The notes: generated by a model not told the origin, from the letters alone. A DNA stretch of 6,990 nt from Planctomycetaceae bacterium (GCA_027080405.1 JALWSL010000247.1:1-6990); one strand, 5' to 3'. Positions 1 through 6,630 are shown, numbered from the stretch's first letter. A program made the numbers and translations.

Positions 1-83
1 CAGACGTGTAACACGAAAACCTGCCTGGCTTCTTTTCGTCGCAATGCAACGTGAGACTTCACTTCGCTACATTAGCAATTTTT

Positions 84-111
84 CGTAGTTTGCGTCGTTA
101 TGCGAGCTACG
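84..111 (+). other. Hairpin-forming sequence in the downstream flank of the lipoprotein gene
   Basis: The 28 bases fold on the plus strand into a stem of 12 pairs around a CGTT loop: outer arms CGTAG and CTACG, then an inner arm with three G-U wobbles. Read on the minus strand, the wobbles become A-C mismatches, so the structure is better as a plus-strand RNA, opposite to the adjacent genes. No T-run follows it, so it is not a classical intrinsic terminator on either strand. The rest of 1-119 shows no convincing gene; a short palindrome, CGTG-TAA-CACG, lies at 5-15. Confidence 0.3.
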
Positions 112-119
112 TACCTTTC

Positions 120-884
120 TCAGCCCTTTATCTTAACAGTTCCCTTATAGATAATTACTGGTGAACCAAACGGTGATGGGGCCCCCGGTTTTAGGCCAGC
201 AAAGAATGGGTAAGTCAGGATTTCAAGCGTATATTCACCGGGAGTGGCATGCGTATCTCCCAGGAACAGCCAATAGGGAATAATTCCTTTCTCGAATTTA
301 TGTTTAAGGACGGGGACTTTATCTTCTCCTGGCTGACTATTACCACTTACGCCACCGACAACACGAACTCCGCTTTGCTCCAGTTTTTTAATGACCTTCC
401 TCGAATCCGGCGGTTGACTGGATAGATGCAATCTCAGGGGACCTTTGAAATTTGGTGAATTTGTCTGCGGCCCCTTTGATGCTAACGGAAAAAGCCCTTG
501 CTCTGCCGAAGCGGGGTAAAACAGCGGCTCAACTGGAAAGCGTACAGCCTGTTTACTCTTGCGAGTCTGATCTTCGGGATAACAAATTGCAACGCAGAGC
601 CACAGCCTGGGGTCGGTTACTTTTTCACCATCGATTTCATCGGGGCGATCTGTCAGTGGCTCCAGCTCAATTACTGCGTAGTAGCCTTCTCTCTGATTGA
701 AGGAAAGAGTATTCCCCAACCTTTCATTGTTATCAACTCGCCAAAATTTTTTTACTCGTACAATTTTATTGTCAGACAAAACCTCTGGAGAAGCAGGTTT
801 TCTCTGACACCCACAAAGGCATGTAATCGCGATAATGAAAGCAAACGTGACAATGTACCTACCGCGCATACGATTCGTTTCCAT
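120..884 (-). CDS. Putative lipoprotein of unknown function
   Basis: A 254-residue protein with a clear lipoprotein signal: basic N-region (R5, R7, R9), hydrophobic stretch about residues 10-23, then the lipobox L23-C24-G25-C26, so C26 is the predicted lipidated residue of the mature protein. The mature part has alternating hydrophobic segments suggesting a beta-rich fold, with many Pro and Gly and no recognisable enzymatic motif; I do not recognise the family. It is the last gene of a minus-strand set. Its ATG at 884 lies inside the upstream pseudopilin gene (26-bp overlap). A second in-frame ATG at 869 (residue 6) would leave an 11-bp overlap and still keep the whole signal peptide, so the start is uncertain. 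Either overlap implies translational coupling. The gene looks AT-richer than the amino-acid biosynthesis genes to the right. Likely role, by inference only: an envelope-anchored partner of the pseudopilin. Confidence 0.85.
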   Translation of the reverse strand: METNRMRGRYIVTFAFIIAITCLCGCQRKPASPEVLSDNKIVRVKKFWRVDNNERLGNTLSFNQREGYYAVIELEPLTDRPDEIDGEKVTDPRLWLCVAICYPEDQTRKSKQAVRFPVEPLFYPASAEQGLFPLASKGPQTNSPNFKGPLRLHLSSQPPDSRKVIKKLEQSGVRVVGGVSGNSQPGEDKVPVLKHKFEKGIIPYWLFLGDTHATPGEYTLEILTYPFFAGLKPGAPSPFGSPVIIYKGTVKIKG

Positions 885-1830
885 TACGGCTTCCGAGTGC
901 CATCCATGTTTTCAGATCGATCTGATTGCTGACGAAGTGAACGCTACCATCTGCGTACAAAATATTGACTCCGCCTGAGTGCAGACTGGAAGGTGGGATC
1001 AAATAGGCACCATTCAGGGATCCCGGCGGACCATTGATGCAGGCAACATGGTTGGGAGGAACCAGATGGTTATAACCAAAACTCATGGAAAACACAGTGG
1101 GGGCGGTAAGATTCGTACCGTTCAATGCAACTCCTGCCCGATGATTCAGACACTGATCAATAGCTAAATCCTCCTCGCCGTCACCAGTGAATGACCTTTC
1201 CGTAAATCGTGCATAACGTCCTGTTTCTCGCATTGCTGTTGCTTCATCAGGCTCCTTGCCTTGGATGTGATAGGAAGGCGAATTAAAGCGAAGTAATCGT
1301 TCAGAGAAAGCGGCGGTAGTCGAAAGCCCATCAGTAATATCACTGGCATCAGTCTGTGCGAGATCATCAACACGAAAGCCATTATATTTCGGCTGAGTAG
1401 TGTAGTTGGGGAAACGAGAGCCCATGTTGATGAGATAACTTGGCACTTGAGCATTCCACTCTCCCGTTGGTAGCATGGCCGGGTGTTCCACAATCTCAGC
1501 AGGACAACGATAGAGCGAAATTGGCGGGATAAGTCCCAACCGCTCAGCGGGGTGTTTCGACATGACTTCGTCATAAACAACCGATTCTCCAATGAAGGGA
1601 AGCAGATCCCTCAGACACCAAAGAGACGTCGGATAACCCCCTGTTGTCTCTTCTGCATTAGCCAATGCAACGCCGATTTGCCTGAGGTTGTTCACACAAC
1701 TGGCTTTCCTCGCACTACTTCTTGCCTGCTGTACTGCGGGCAAGAGTAACGCAAGAAGAATTCCTGTGCCAATCGCCGCAACGAGTAATTCGACAATCGT
1801 GAAGCCATCCAATTGGCCTTCCTTCGGCAT
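859..1830 (-). CDS. DUF1559 family protein with type IV pilin-like N-terminus (pseudopilin-like)
   Basis: A 323-residue member of the DUF1559 family that is abundant in planctomycetes. The N-terminus is a prepilin signal: short leader ending in G9, then F10-T-I-V-E14, giving Phe at +1 and Glu at +5 of the mature protein, followed by a hydrophobic helix to about residue 32 and the typical ALLLPAVQQAR segment (about 27-37). Next come the conserved NNLRQIG stretch (47-53), a DGLSTTAAFSE segment (167-177), and a C-terminal block with LHSGGVNILYADGSVHF (283-299) and NQIDLKTW (302-309). Length and motif order are normal, so it looks intact. A strong AGGAGGT lies 6 bp before the ATG, which fixes the start. 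Prepilin peptidase cleavage and membrane or pseudopilus insertion are expected from the signal. The biological role of the family is not established. It starts 17 bp after the small upstream gene and overlaps the downstream lipoprotein gene. Confidence 0.95.
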   Translation of the reverse strand: MPKEGQLDGFTIVELLVAAIGTGILLALLLPAVQQARSSARKASCVNNLRQIGVALANAEETTGGYPTSLWCLRDLLPFIGESVVYDEVMSKHPAERLGLIPPISLYRCPAEIVEHPAMLPTGEWNAQVPSYLINMGSRFPNYTTQPKYNGFRVDDLAQTDASDITDGLSTTAAFSERLLRFNSPSYHIQGKEPDEATAMRETGRYARFTERSFTGDGEEDLAIDQCLNHRAGVALNGTNLTAPTVFSMSFGYNHLVPPNHVACINGPPGSLNGAYLIPPSSLHSGGVNILYADGSVHFVSNQIDLKTWMALGSRNGNESYAR

Positions 1831-1836
1831 TCCGTT

Positions 1837-1843
1837 ACCTCCT
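1837..1843 (-). promoter_or_regulatory. Strong ribosome binding site of the DUF1559 gene
   Basis: AGGAGGT on the minus strand, 6 bases upstream of the ATG at 1830 and just past the TGA (1848-1850) of the upstream small gene. It is the best Shine-Dalgarno match in the window and decides the pseudopilin start. Confidence 0.8.
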
Positions 1844-1847
1844 CTAC

Positions 1848-2135
1848 TCAGTATTGGGTGGATGTGAAATCAAGAAATCCAATTAATTGATCAGGAGTTT
1901 CAGGGTCGTTATCGGCATCGTAAAATATCTGACCGATCACGCCGGTATAGTTTCCAGTAATCGTCACCGGGCTAAGTACGTGGTAGTAGGTGGTCATGCC
2001 CGGATATGGGTCATTGGGAACACCGCCTGTTGACTGAAACACCCTATCCCCGCCCAATTGTGGAGTGACGCCGGTGTAGGTGAAACCGTATATCTTGGCG
2101 TAAAAGCGCGTTCCTTCAACCTGTGTCGACTGCAC
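1848..2135 (-). CDS. Small hypothetical protein, probably the body of a frameshifted secreted protein
   Basis: A 95-residue reading frame from a GTG at 2135 to a TGA at 1848-1850. The frame stays open 12 codons further upstream, to 2171, where a TAA (2172-2174) closes it. The product is rich in Gly, Thr and Tyr with few Lys or Arg, as in extracellular beta-rich proteins, and includes an FYDADNDPETPDQ stretch near residues 71-83. I do not recognise a family. No Shine-Dalgarno sequence precedes the GTG. Just upstream in another frame is a signal-peptide-like piece with a good ribosome binding site (2164-2235), so the original gene was probably 1848-2235 (about 128 residues), now carrying one extra base near 2164-2176. 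Tight spacing (17 bp) to the DUF1559 gene suggests a shared operon. Alternatives: a genuine short protein from the GTG, a sequencing error, or a decayed gene. Confidence 0.55.
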   Translation of the reverse strand: MQSTQVEGTRFYAKIYGFTYTGVTPQLGGDRVFQSTGGVPNDPYPGMTTYYHVLSPVTITGNYTGVIGQIFYDADNDPETPDQLIGFLDFTSTQY

Positions 2136-2163
2136 CGATTGAGCTGAGGTCCATTTGCCTGCT

Positions 2164-2235
2164 TCATGAATTTACCAAGACTACAGAAAAAGTAATGGCA
2201 CACAAGGTACTCAAAACCAGTCTTACTGTAAACAT
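2164..2235 (-). other. Signal-peptide-like N-terminal piece, out of frame with the downstream body
   Basis: From ATG 2235 a 23-codon frame runs to TGA at 2164-2166. It encodes a Met, one Arg (R5) and then an almost wholly hydrophobic stretch (VLSTLCAITFSVVLV, about residues 7-21), the pattern of a signal peptide or membrane anchor. GGAGGG lies 4 bases upstream. The body continues one base out of phase: removing one A from the AAA at 2170-2173 of the plus-strand complement (TTT) would read straight into the 1848 frame. On its own it is most likely the 5' end of a frameshifted gene rather than a free leader peptide, although a leader peptide cannot be excluded. Confidence 0.5.
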
Positions 2236-2239
2236 GAAT

Positions 2240-2245
2240 CCCTCC
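2240..2245 (-). promoter_or_regulatory. Ribosome binding site before the signal-peptide-like start at 2235
   Basis: GGAGGG on the minus strand, 4 bases before the ATG at 2235. It supports translation initiation there rather than at the unsupported GTG at 2135. Confidence 0.6.
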
Positions 2246-2324
2246 GTCAATTAGATGAGTAATGTGAGTGTTGCCCTTCCCGGTCGACAGGATGTAAAGT
2301 GTTCGTAGTGATTCCTTTCGCCGA

Positions 2325-2356
2325 ATTAAAATCCTAATCCACACACACATTGTCAA
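2325..2356 (-). promoter_or_regulatory. Candidate promoter of the small protein - DUF1559 - lipoprotein set
   Basis: A perfect TTGACA (minus strand, 2356-2351) lies in the 204-bp gap after the ceramidase-like gene. Two -10 candidates follow: GATTTT after 17 bp (weak match) or TTTAAT after 20 bp (5 of 6 but a long spacer). Transcription would start about 80-90 bases before the ATG at 2235. The rest of 2236-2439 contains a short CA run (2341-2349) and no coding potential that I trust. Sigma-70 consensus rules are poorly tested in planctomycetes. Confidence 0.3.
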
Positions 2357-2439
2357 CAGAGAGTCCGCTGGATTTGTGGTAGGTTCGTTGTTTCTATTTG
2401 TTTTTGATGTAAACAAAGTGGCCCCGCAGAGGTGTAACA

Positions 2440-3849
2440 CTATTTTTGAACCTGTTTCACAAGGTGATGGACGGTTTCCGCGATGCGGTCTTCGATGTCC
2501 CCTGCCCAGCGGAAGGCGGGTCGGCCGTATTCATACAGGAATGAACCGCCTTCGTATCCTCCTTCGCCCCAAACACGTCGGGAGGGAATGTACGAGATCA
2601 TATCGTCGGTGTATCCACAAACCCAGGTGCCGGGGCCAAACTCTTTTTTGAAACGGATCGCGAAATCAACCACCGTTTCTGCCCCCATGCCGATCACGAG
2701 CATTTCGTTCCCCAATCGCCAGGCGTGAACGGGATAGGGATAGCTGGGCGAAAATGTTTCTCCGCGATCCAGTTTTCCCAACATGCGAGTTGCCCAGCGG
2801 GCACGAATGGGGTTTTTGTCATTGACGAGCCGCTCAAGTTCTTCACGCTGCACAACCTTCAGGTAAGAAAGATCGACATATTGAAAAGCGGTGCGCAGTT
2901 TGGGCGAGATCGGTTGAAGCGGTTTCTTCAATGCCTGCTTGACCCCATCGGCCAACATCTTCCCATACTTTTCACACAGCTCGACCTTCCGCCGGGGAAG
3001 CGGATTTTGATCGCCTCCGCAGGTATTGACGAACATCGCGGTAGCTCCCGGAAATTCCTTTTCCAGATTGATTTGTGCGAAGCCGGGGTAATCGCCACAC
3101 CATTTCAAAAAGCTGAGCGTGGTCGGGTGGCAAGCGTATCCGAAAAGAATCGCCTCGATTTTTCCGTCAGGACGTGTTACTTTCAGAACGGGAACCGCAT
3201 GATCGACCGGACCTTTCAGTTTTTCGCCCCGCGCGATAATGCCGGGAACTTCCGACTCTTTGTTGTTTCGCCGATTGACTGCAAAAGTCGCCTTCCCTTC
3301 TCCCTGAAACAGCAATGCCGGTCGGAGATTCGACAGCGATTTTCCGACCATCGCGACGCATTCGCTCACCATGTGCGACGTGTACTCATTGACAAGTTTG
3401 ACCTGATCGGCATCAACCGGATAATAATCGATCAAGTCATCGCCCAGCCTCGGGCCACAATGATTATGCGAAAACGTCAGCATCACCTGTTCCCGTTTCA
3501 AACCGTATTTCTTCTGCAACTGCTCAAAGACTCGATCGCTCATTACTTTCGGCACCCCTTGGAAATCGCTTGTGATCAACACGGCACGGTTGCCCTCGGC
3601 GTCTTCCAATGCCAGCGCCTTCATCCACAAATCATGAAGTTTTCCATCGGGAACACGTCGCGTTCCGTAACCGGCCAGCCAAACCGCTTTCTCCGGTGTG
3701 ATGACAGCACGCGCGACACCCGCTTTCCACATTTTTTCCGCTGCTGCAGCAAACGAGTGAAACGGGCAGAGAGCCACGGAGCAGTAAATTGCCAGACAGA
3801 ACAGGAAGTGACCGATTCGATGGGAACGGGCTCGATGAGAACGGGACAT
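2440..3849 (-). CDS. Secreted neutral/alkaline ceramidase-like hydrolase
   Basis: A 469-residue protein matching the catalytic domain of neutral/alkaline (non-lysosomal) ceramidases, zinc amidases that split ceramide into sphingosine and fatty acid. A signal peptide spans about residues 1-37 (basic start, hydrophobic 13-33, AAAA before E38). The domain opens with AGVARAVITP (43-52) and LAGYGTRR (58-65). Putative zinc and catalytic residues can be matched to those known in the Pseudomonas enzyme: H128 and H130 in SHNHCGP, H241 in YACHPTT, E391 in GMGAETV and Y420 in ISYIPS; the GGYEGGSF block (430-437) is also typical. True bacterial ceramidases are longer (about 640-670 residues) with a C-terminal beta domain that is absent here, so the natural substrate is uncertain. 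GGAG lies about 9 bases before the ATG. It is a single gene, divergent from tyrA. The next downstream genes are separated by 204 bp. Confidence 0.88.
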   Translation of the reverse strand: MSRSHRARSHRIGHFLFCLAIYCSVALCPFHSFAAAAEKMWKAGVARAVITPEKAVWLAGYGTRRVPDGKLHDLWMKALALEDAEGNRAVLITSDFQGVPKVMSDRVFEQLQKKYGLKREQVMLTFSHNHCGPRLGDDLIDYYPVDADQVKLVNEYTSHMVSECVAMVGKSLSNLRPALLFQGEGKATFAVNRRNNKESEVPGIIARGEKLKGPVDHAVPVLKVTRPDGKIEAILFGYACHPTTLSFLKWCGDYPGFAQINLEKEFPGATAMFVNTCGGDQNPLPRRKVELCEKYGKMLADGVKQALKKPLQPISPKLRTAFQYVDLSYLKVVQREELERLVNDKNPIRARWATRMLGKLDRGETFSPSYPYPVHAWRLGNEMLVIGMGAETVVDFAIRFKKEFGPGTWVCGYTDDMISYIPSRRVWGEGGYEGGSFLYEYGRPAFRWAGDIEDRIAETVHHLVKQVQK

Positions 3850-3952
3850 CTTGGGTCTCCAATCTTGACAGGATTGCCGATGAGAACAGAAGCGATCTCC
3901 AGCCTACCAATAAATCGGCTCAGGCAACAGTTTTCAGGGTGTTTGCTTTGTT

Positions 3953-3969
3953 GAAAAAGCCGGTTTTTC
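3953..3969. repeat. Short inverted repeat in the divergent intergenic region
   Basis: GAAAAA and TTTTTC arms (6 bp) flank GCCGG, between the divergent ceramidase-like gene and tyrA. It could be an operator or a weak hairpin; the sequence alone does not tell. Apart from this and the tyrA promoter candidate, nothing convincing was seen in 3850-4068, including no clear promoter for the ceramidase-like gene. Confidence 0.2.
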
Positions 3970-3983
3970 GCGACACCTCCTCT

Positions 3984-4012
3984 TTGCGTAGCAGCGGCTT
4001 GATGGCTATATT
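3984..4012 (+). promoter_or_regulatory. Candidate promoter of tyrA
   Basis: TTGCGT (3984-3989, 3 of 6 to the -35 consensus) is followed after exactly 17 bp by TATATT (4007-4012, 5 of 6 to the -10). This puts the start of transcription near 4019, about 50 bases before the tyrA ATG. Confidence 0.35.
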
Positions 4013-4068
4013 ACACTGACCGGGGGCCGTCACTTCTTACTTTTCCTGGATAAACTCACCGCGACATC

Positions 4069-4947
4069 ATGAACACTCCCGGCACGCATTCCGAACCGCT
4101 CGCAGATACCATCGTTATTGTTGGTGTAGGCTTGTTGGGCGGATCGATTGCGTTGGCTTCACGCGAACGGGGCTTGGCCAAACAGATTGTTGGTGTGGGC
4201 AGGTCTGCACAGCGGATTGAGCAGGCGGTTGCTGCAGGAATTCTGGATGCGGGGACGACCGATCTGGCAGAGGCGGCGAAACAGGCTGATCTGGTGATTT
4301 TCTGCACGCCTGTCGATTCTATTGCCCAGGGCGTTATCGCGATCAATCCGTATCTTCCGGAAAACTGCATTGTCAGCGATGTTGGCAGCACGAAGGGAGA
4401 AATTTGTCGGCAGATCGACGCGGAACTCGGCAAGGGAAAGCATCGATTTATCGGAGCCCATCCTCTGGCGGGGTCAGAAAAAACCGGTTTCGAGCATTCC
4501 AGTTCCCGGCTGTTCGAACAGGCGGCTGTTGTTATCACTCCTCAAGATGAAACCACGAAGTCCTGCACCGATTTTCTTGTCCAATTCTGGTCTGCCATGG
4601 GAGCAAGAATCCATTTGATGTCTCCCGAATCGCACGATAAAACCCTGGCCATGACAAGCCATCTGCCCCATCTGGTTGCTTCCGCTCTGGCTGCGACAAT
4701 CCAGAAGAAGGATCTTCCCCTGGCTGCAACGGGCTATGCCGACACAACCAGAATTGCAGCTGGTGATCCCGAATTGTGGACGTCCATTTTCCTGCAGAAT
4801 TCGTCCGCAACATTGCAGGCGATCCGGGAGTTTCAACATCAGCTTGAAGAAATGACCGAAGCAATCAGGCAGCGCAACTCCCGGCAGCTTGCTTCGCAAC
4901 TCGAAACCGGGAAGCGGCTACGGGATAGCTGGAGAAAAGGTGAGTAA
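4069..4947 (+). CDS. tyrA: Prephenate (or arogenate) dehydrogenase
   Basis: A 292-residue TyrA that oxidatively decarboxylates prephenate to 4-hydroxyphenylpyruvate (or arogenate to tyrosine) in cytoplasmic tyrosine synthesis. The N-terminal Rossmann domain has GVGLLGGS (19-26) and SDVGSTKG (103-110). The catalytic region has GAHPLAGSEKTG (129-140), with H131 at the position of the catalytic His of characterised TyrA enzymes; S107 and R228 match conserved substrate or active-site residues. The helical C-terminal dimerisation domain has TSHLPHL (196-202) and ADTTRIAAGDPELW (224-237). There is no ACT or chorismate mutase domain, so it is the short monofunctional type. After the second strand the sequence is GVGRS (42-46), with Arg where NAD-specific enzymes usually have Asp, hinting at NADP use. 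No strong Shine-Dalgarno sequence precedes the ATG, but the next in-frame starts would lose the Rossmann fold. It converges on serA with a 27-bp gap and no visible terminator. Confidence 0.95.
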   Translation: MNTPGTHSEPLADTIVIVGVGLLGGSIALASRERGLAKQIVGVGRSAQRIEQAVAAGILDAGTTDLAEAAKQADLVIFCTPVDSIAQGVIAINPYLPENCIVSDVGSTKGEICRQIDAELGKGKHRFIGAHPLAGSEKTGFEHSSSRLFEQAAVVITPQDETTKSCTDFLVQFWSAMGARIHLMSPESHDKTLAMTSHLPHLVASALAATIQKKDLPLAATGYADTTRIAAGDPELWTSIFLQNSSATLQAIREFQHQLEEMTEAIRQRNSRQLASQLETGKRLRDSWRKGE

Positions 4948-4974
4948 GAATCTGTCACACAGGCCAAGCCGCGG

Positions 4975-6618
4975 TTACAATCCGAGCCAGGGAAGTGGGG
5001 CACCAGCTTCGGGGAGTTCAACAATATCGACACCGGTAACTTCATCGTGATTGCGGATTTCCTCCAGCACTTCCTCTGATGGTTTGGCATCGAGGTTGAT
5101 GACCGCAATGGAATCGCCCCCCGGTTCTTTCTGAGTTCGTCCCAGGGACATGTGCGCGATATTGAGGTTGTTCTTTCCGCAGATTGAACCGATGAACCCG
5201 ATCAGACCGGGCACGTCCCGATGTCGGTAAATCAGCAGGCAGCCGTCGAGATAGGCCTCCATCTGGAAATTATCCAGCTGTACCATACGGAGGTATTCGT
5301 GACCGAACATTGTCCCGGCGACCTTCAAGGTACGGTTGTCGGTTACAACAGAGCCGACAATCATCGTCGAAAAATCACCCGCTTCTTTCGACGTCTGCTC
5401 ACTGATCGTCACGCCCCGCTCTTCAGCCAGCATATTGGCGTTGACGATGTTAATACGATCCCCCAAGGCAGAGGAGAGCAGCCCCGAAGCGAACGAAGAG
5501 GTGAGAAGTCGGGTATGTTTATTGGCCGCCTCACCCCGGTAACTGATCTTGGCCGTTTTAATCCCTTCCCCGTGCGTTTGTTGGGCCAGGGAGAGCCCCA
5601 ATCGATACGCCAGGTCGATGTACTTCTTCATCCCTTCCATTTCGGAAGCAGAGACAGGGGCCATGTTGATCGCATGGCGAACTTCGTTGCGCGTCAAGAA
5701 TCCGGCGATAATTTCACTCGCTTCAACAGCGACCAATTCCTGGGCCTCATCGGTGGAAGCCCCCAGGTGAGGAGTGGCCAACACACCGGGAAGTTTTGTC
5801 AGTCTGAAGTCTTCCGGCGGCGGCTCTTTGGTGAAAACGTCCAGAGCTGCCCCTGCAACATGTCCCGATTCAATCGCGTCGGCCAAATCGTTTTCATCAA
5901 CAATACCACCTCGGGCACAGTTGATAATTCGAACTCCCTTGGGCATTTTTGCGATGCGTTCTGCGTTGATGACGCCACGTGTTTCGTCCGTCAGCGGCGT
6001 ATGGACGGTCAGAAACTGGCAATGCGGAATCAATTCGTCGATATCACGATACAGTTCAATTCCGTATTCACTGGCCCTTTCCGATGAAATGAAAGGATCG
6101 TACCCGAGAACTCGCATCTCCAGTGCCTGGGCACGCTGAGCGACACCGATGCCGACACGCCCCAAGCCGATCACTCCAAGTGTTTTCCCTGCCAGTTGGG
6201 TCCCGGTAAAGAGTTTACGTTCCCACTTCCCTTCCCGCATGCTGGCTCCAGCCGGGGCAATGTTGCGAGAAAGAGCCATCATCATCGCGATGGTGTGCTC
6301 TGCCGTGCTGACGGTGTTGCCGCCCGGTGTGTTCATGACAACAATTCCCTGCCTGGTCGCAGTCGGGATATCGATATTGTCAACGCCCACACCAGCTCGA
6401 ACGATCGCCTTGAGGCGAGTTTGCCCTTCCAGAACCTCCTCGGTCAATTTCGTTCCGGAACGAATGACAATTCCGTCGGCATTCTGCAACTCCTCACGTA
6501 ACTGCTCAACAGTCAACTTGGGATCCGTCTTGATCACCAACTCAATTTCCGGATTCTCCTCCAGCACTTTCAAACCAGCAGCCGAGAGGTTGTCAGTCAC
6601 CAAAACACGCTTCAACAC
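4975..6618 (-). CDS. serA: D-3-phosphoglycerate dehydrogenase
   Basis: A 547-residue, full-length PHGDH that oxidises 3-phosphoglycerate to 3-phosphohydroxypyruvate, the first step of serine synthesis in the cytoplasm. The substrate domain includes RAGVGVDN (74-81). The NAD domain has GLGRVG (151-156) and the NAD-selecting acidic D174 in GYDP. Catalytic residues are R236 (CARGG), E265 (KEPP) and H284 (TPHLGAST). An intervening ASB-like domain covers about 325-450, and an ACT domain about 461-535 (LIYRHRDVPGLIG onwards) probably mediates serine feedback. This is the long form, like the mycobacterial enzyme and unlike the about 410-residue E. coli one. The start is GTG at 6618, supported by GGGAGAG five bases upstream. 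It lies 110 bp after the partial gene at the right edge, so it may have its own promoter, though none is clear in 6619-6728. Confidence 0.97.
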   Translation of the reverse strand: MLKRVLVTDNLSAAGLKVLEENPEIELVIKTDPKLTVEQLREELQNADGIVIRSGTKLTEEVLEGQTRLKAIVRAGVGVDNIDIPTATRQGIVVMNTPGGNTVSTAEHTIAMMMALSRNIAPAGASMREGKWERKLFTGTQLAGKTLGVIGLGRVGIGVAQRAQALEMRVLGYDPFISSERASEYGIELYRDIDELIPHCQFLTVHTPLTDETRGVINAERIAKMPKGVRIINCARGGIVDENDLADAIESGHVAGAALDVFTKEPPPEDFRLTKLPGVLATPHLGASTDEAQELVAVEASEIIAGFLTRNEVRHAINMAPVSASEMEGMKKYIDLAYRLGLSLAQQTHGEGIKTAKISYRGEAANKHTRLLTSSFASGLLSSALGDRINIVNANMLAEERGVTISEQTSKEAGDFSTMIVGSVVTDNRTLKVAGTMFGHEYLRMVQLDNFQMEAYLDGCLLIYRHRDVPGLIGFIGSICGKNNLNIAHMSLGRTQKEPGGDSIAVINLDAKPSEEVLEEIRNHDEVTGVDIVELPEAGAPLPWLGL

Positions 6619-6623
6619 GGGGT

Positions 6624-6630
6624 CTCTCCC
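6624..6630 (-). promoter_or_regulatory. Ribosome binding site selecting the serA GTG start
   Basis: GGGAGAG on the minus strand, 5 bases before the GTG at 6618. It favours GTG over the TTG that is the next codon. Confidence 0.5.

Noticed and set aside
1164..1592. A 142-codon minus-strand frame inside the DUF1559 gene
   Set aside because: Same-strand shadow of a gene with clear family motifs in the other frame.
2341..2349. Short CA dinucleotide run
   Set aside because: Only about four to five units; too short to call a microsatellite or regulatory tract.
1994..2440. A 148-codon minus-strand frame covering the gap and the small gene
   Set aside because: It is in neither the signal-peptide frame nor the body frame, its composition is not protein-like, and no ribosome binding site supports it.
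2432..2440. GTGTAACAC, also present at 6-14, both near gene ends
   Set aside because: A 9-base palindromic match seen twice in about 7 kb could be chance; no flanking similarity supports a repeat family.
2725..3954. A 409-codon open frame on the plus strand
   Set aside because: It lies antisense to the ceramidase-like gene, whose catalytic motifs are clear. The predicted protein has no recognisable domain and is a shadow of codon bias.
4948..4974. Possible shared terminator between convergent tyrA and serA
   Set aside because: The 27-bp gap has no stable stem followed by a T-run on either strand.
5221..6087. A 288-codon open frame on the plus strand
   Set aside because: Antisense to serA, which shows all catalytic residues; the frame is low-information shadow sequence.
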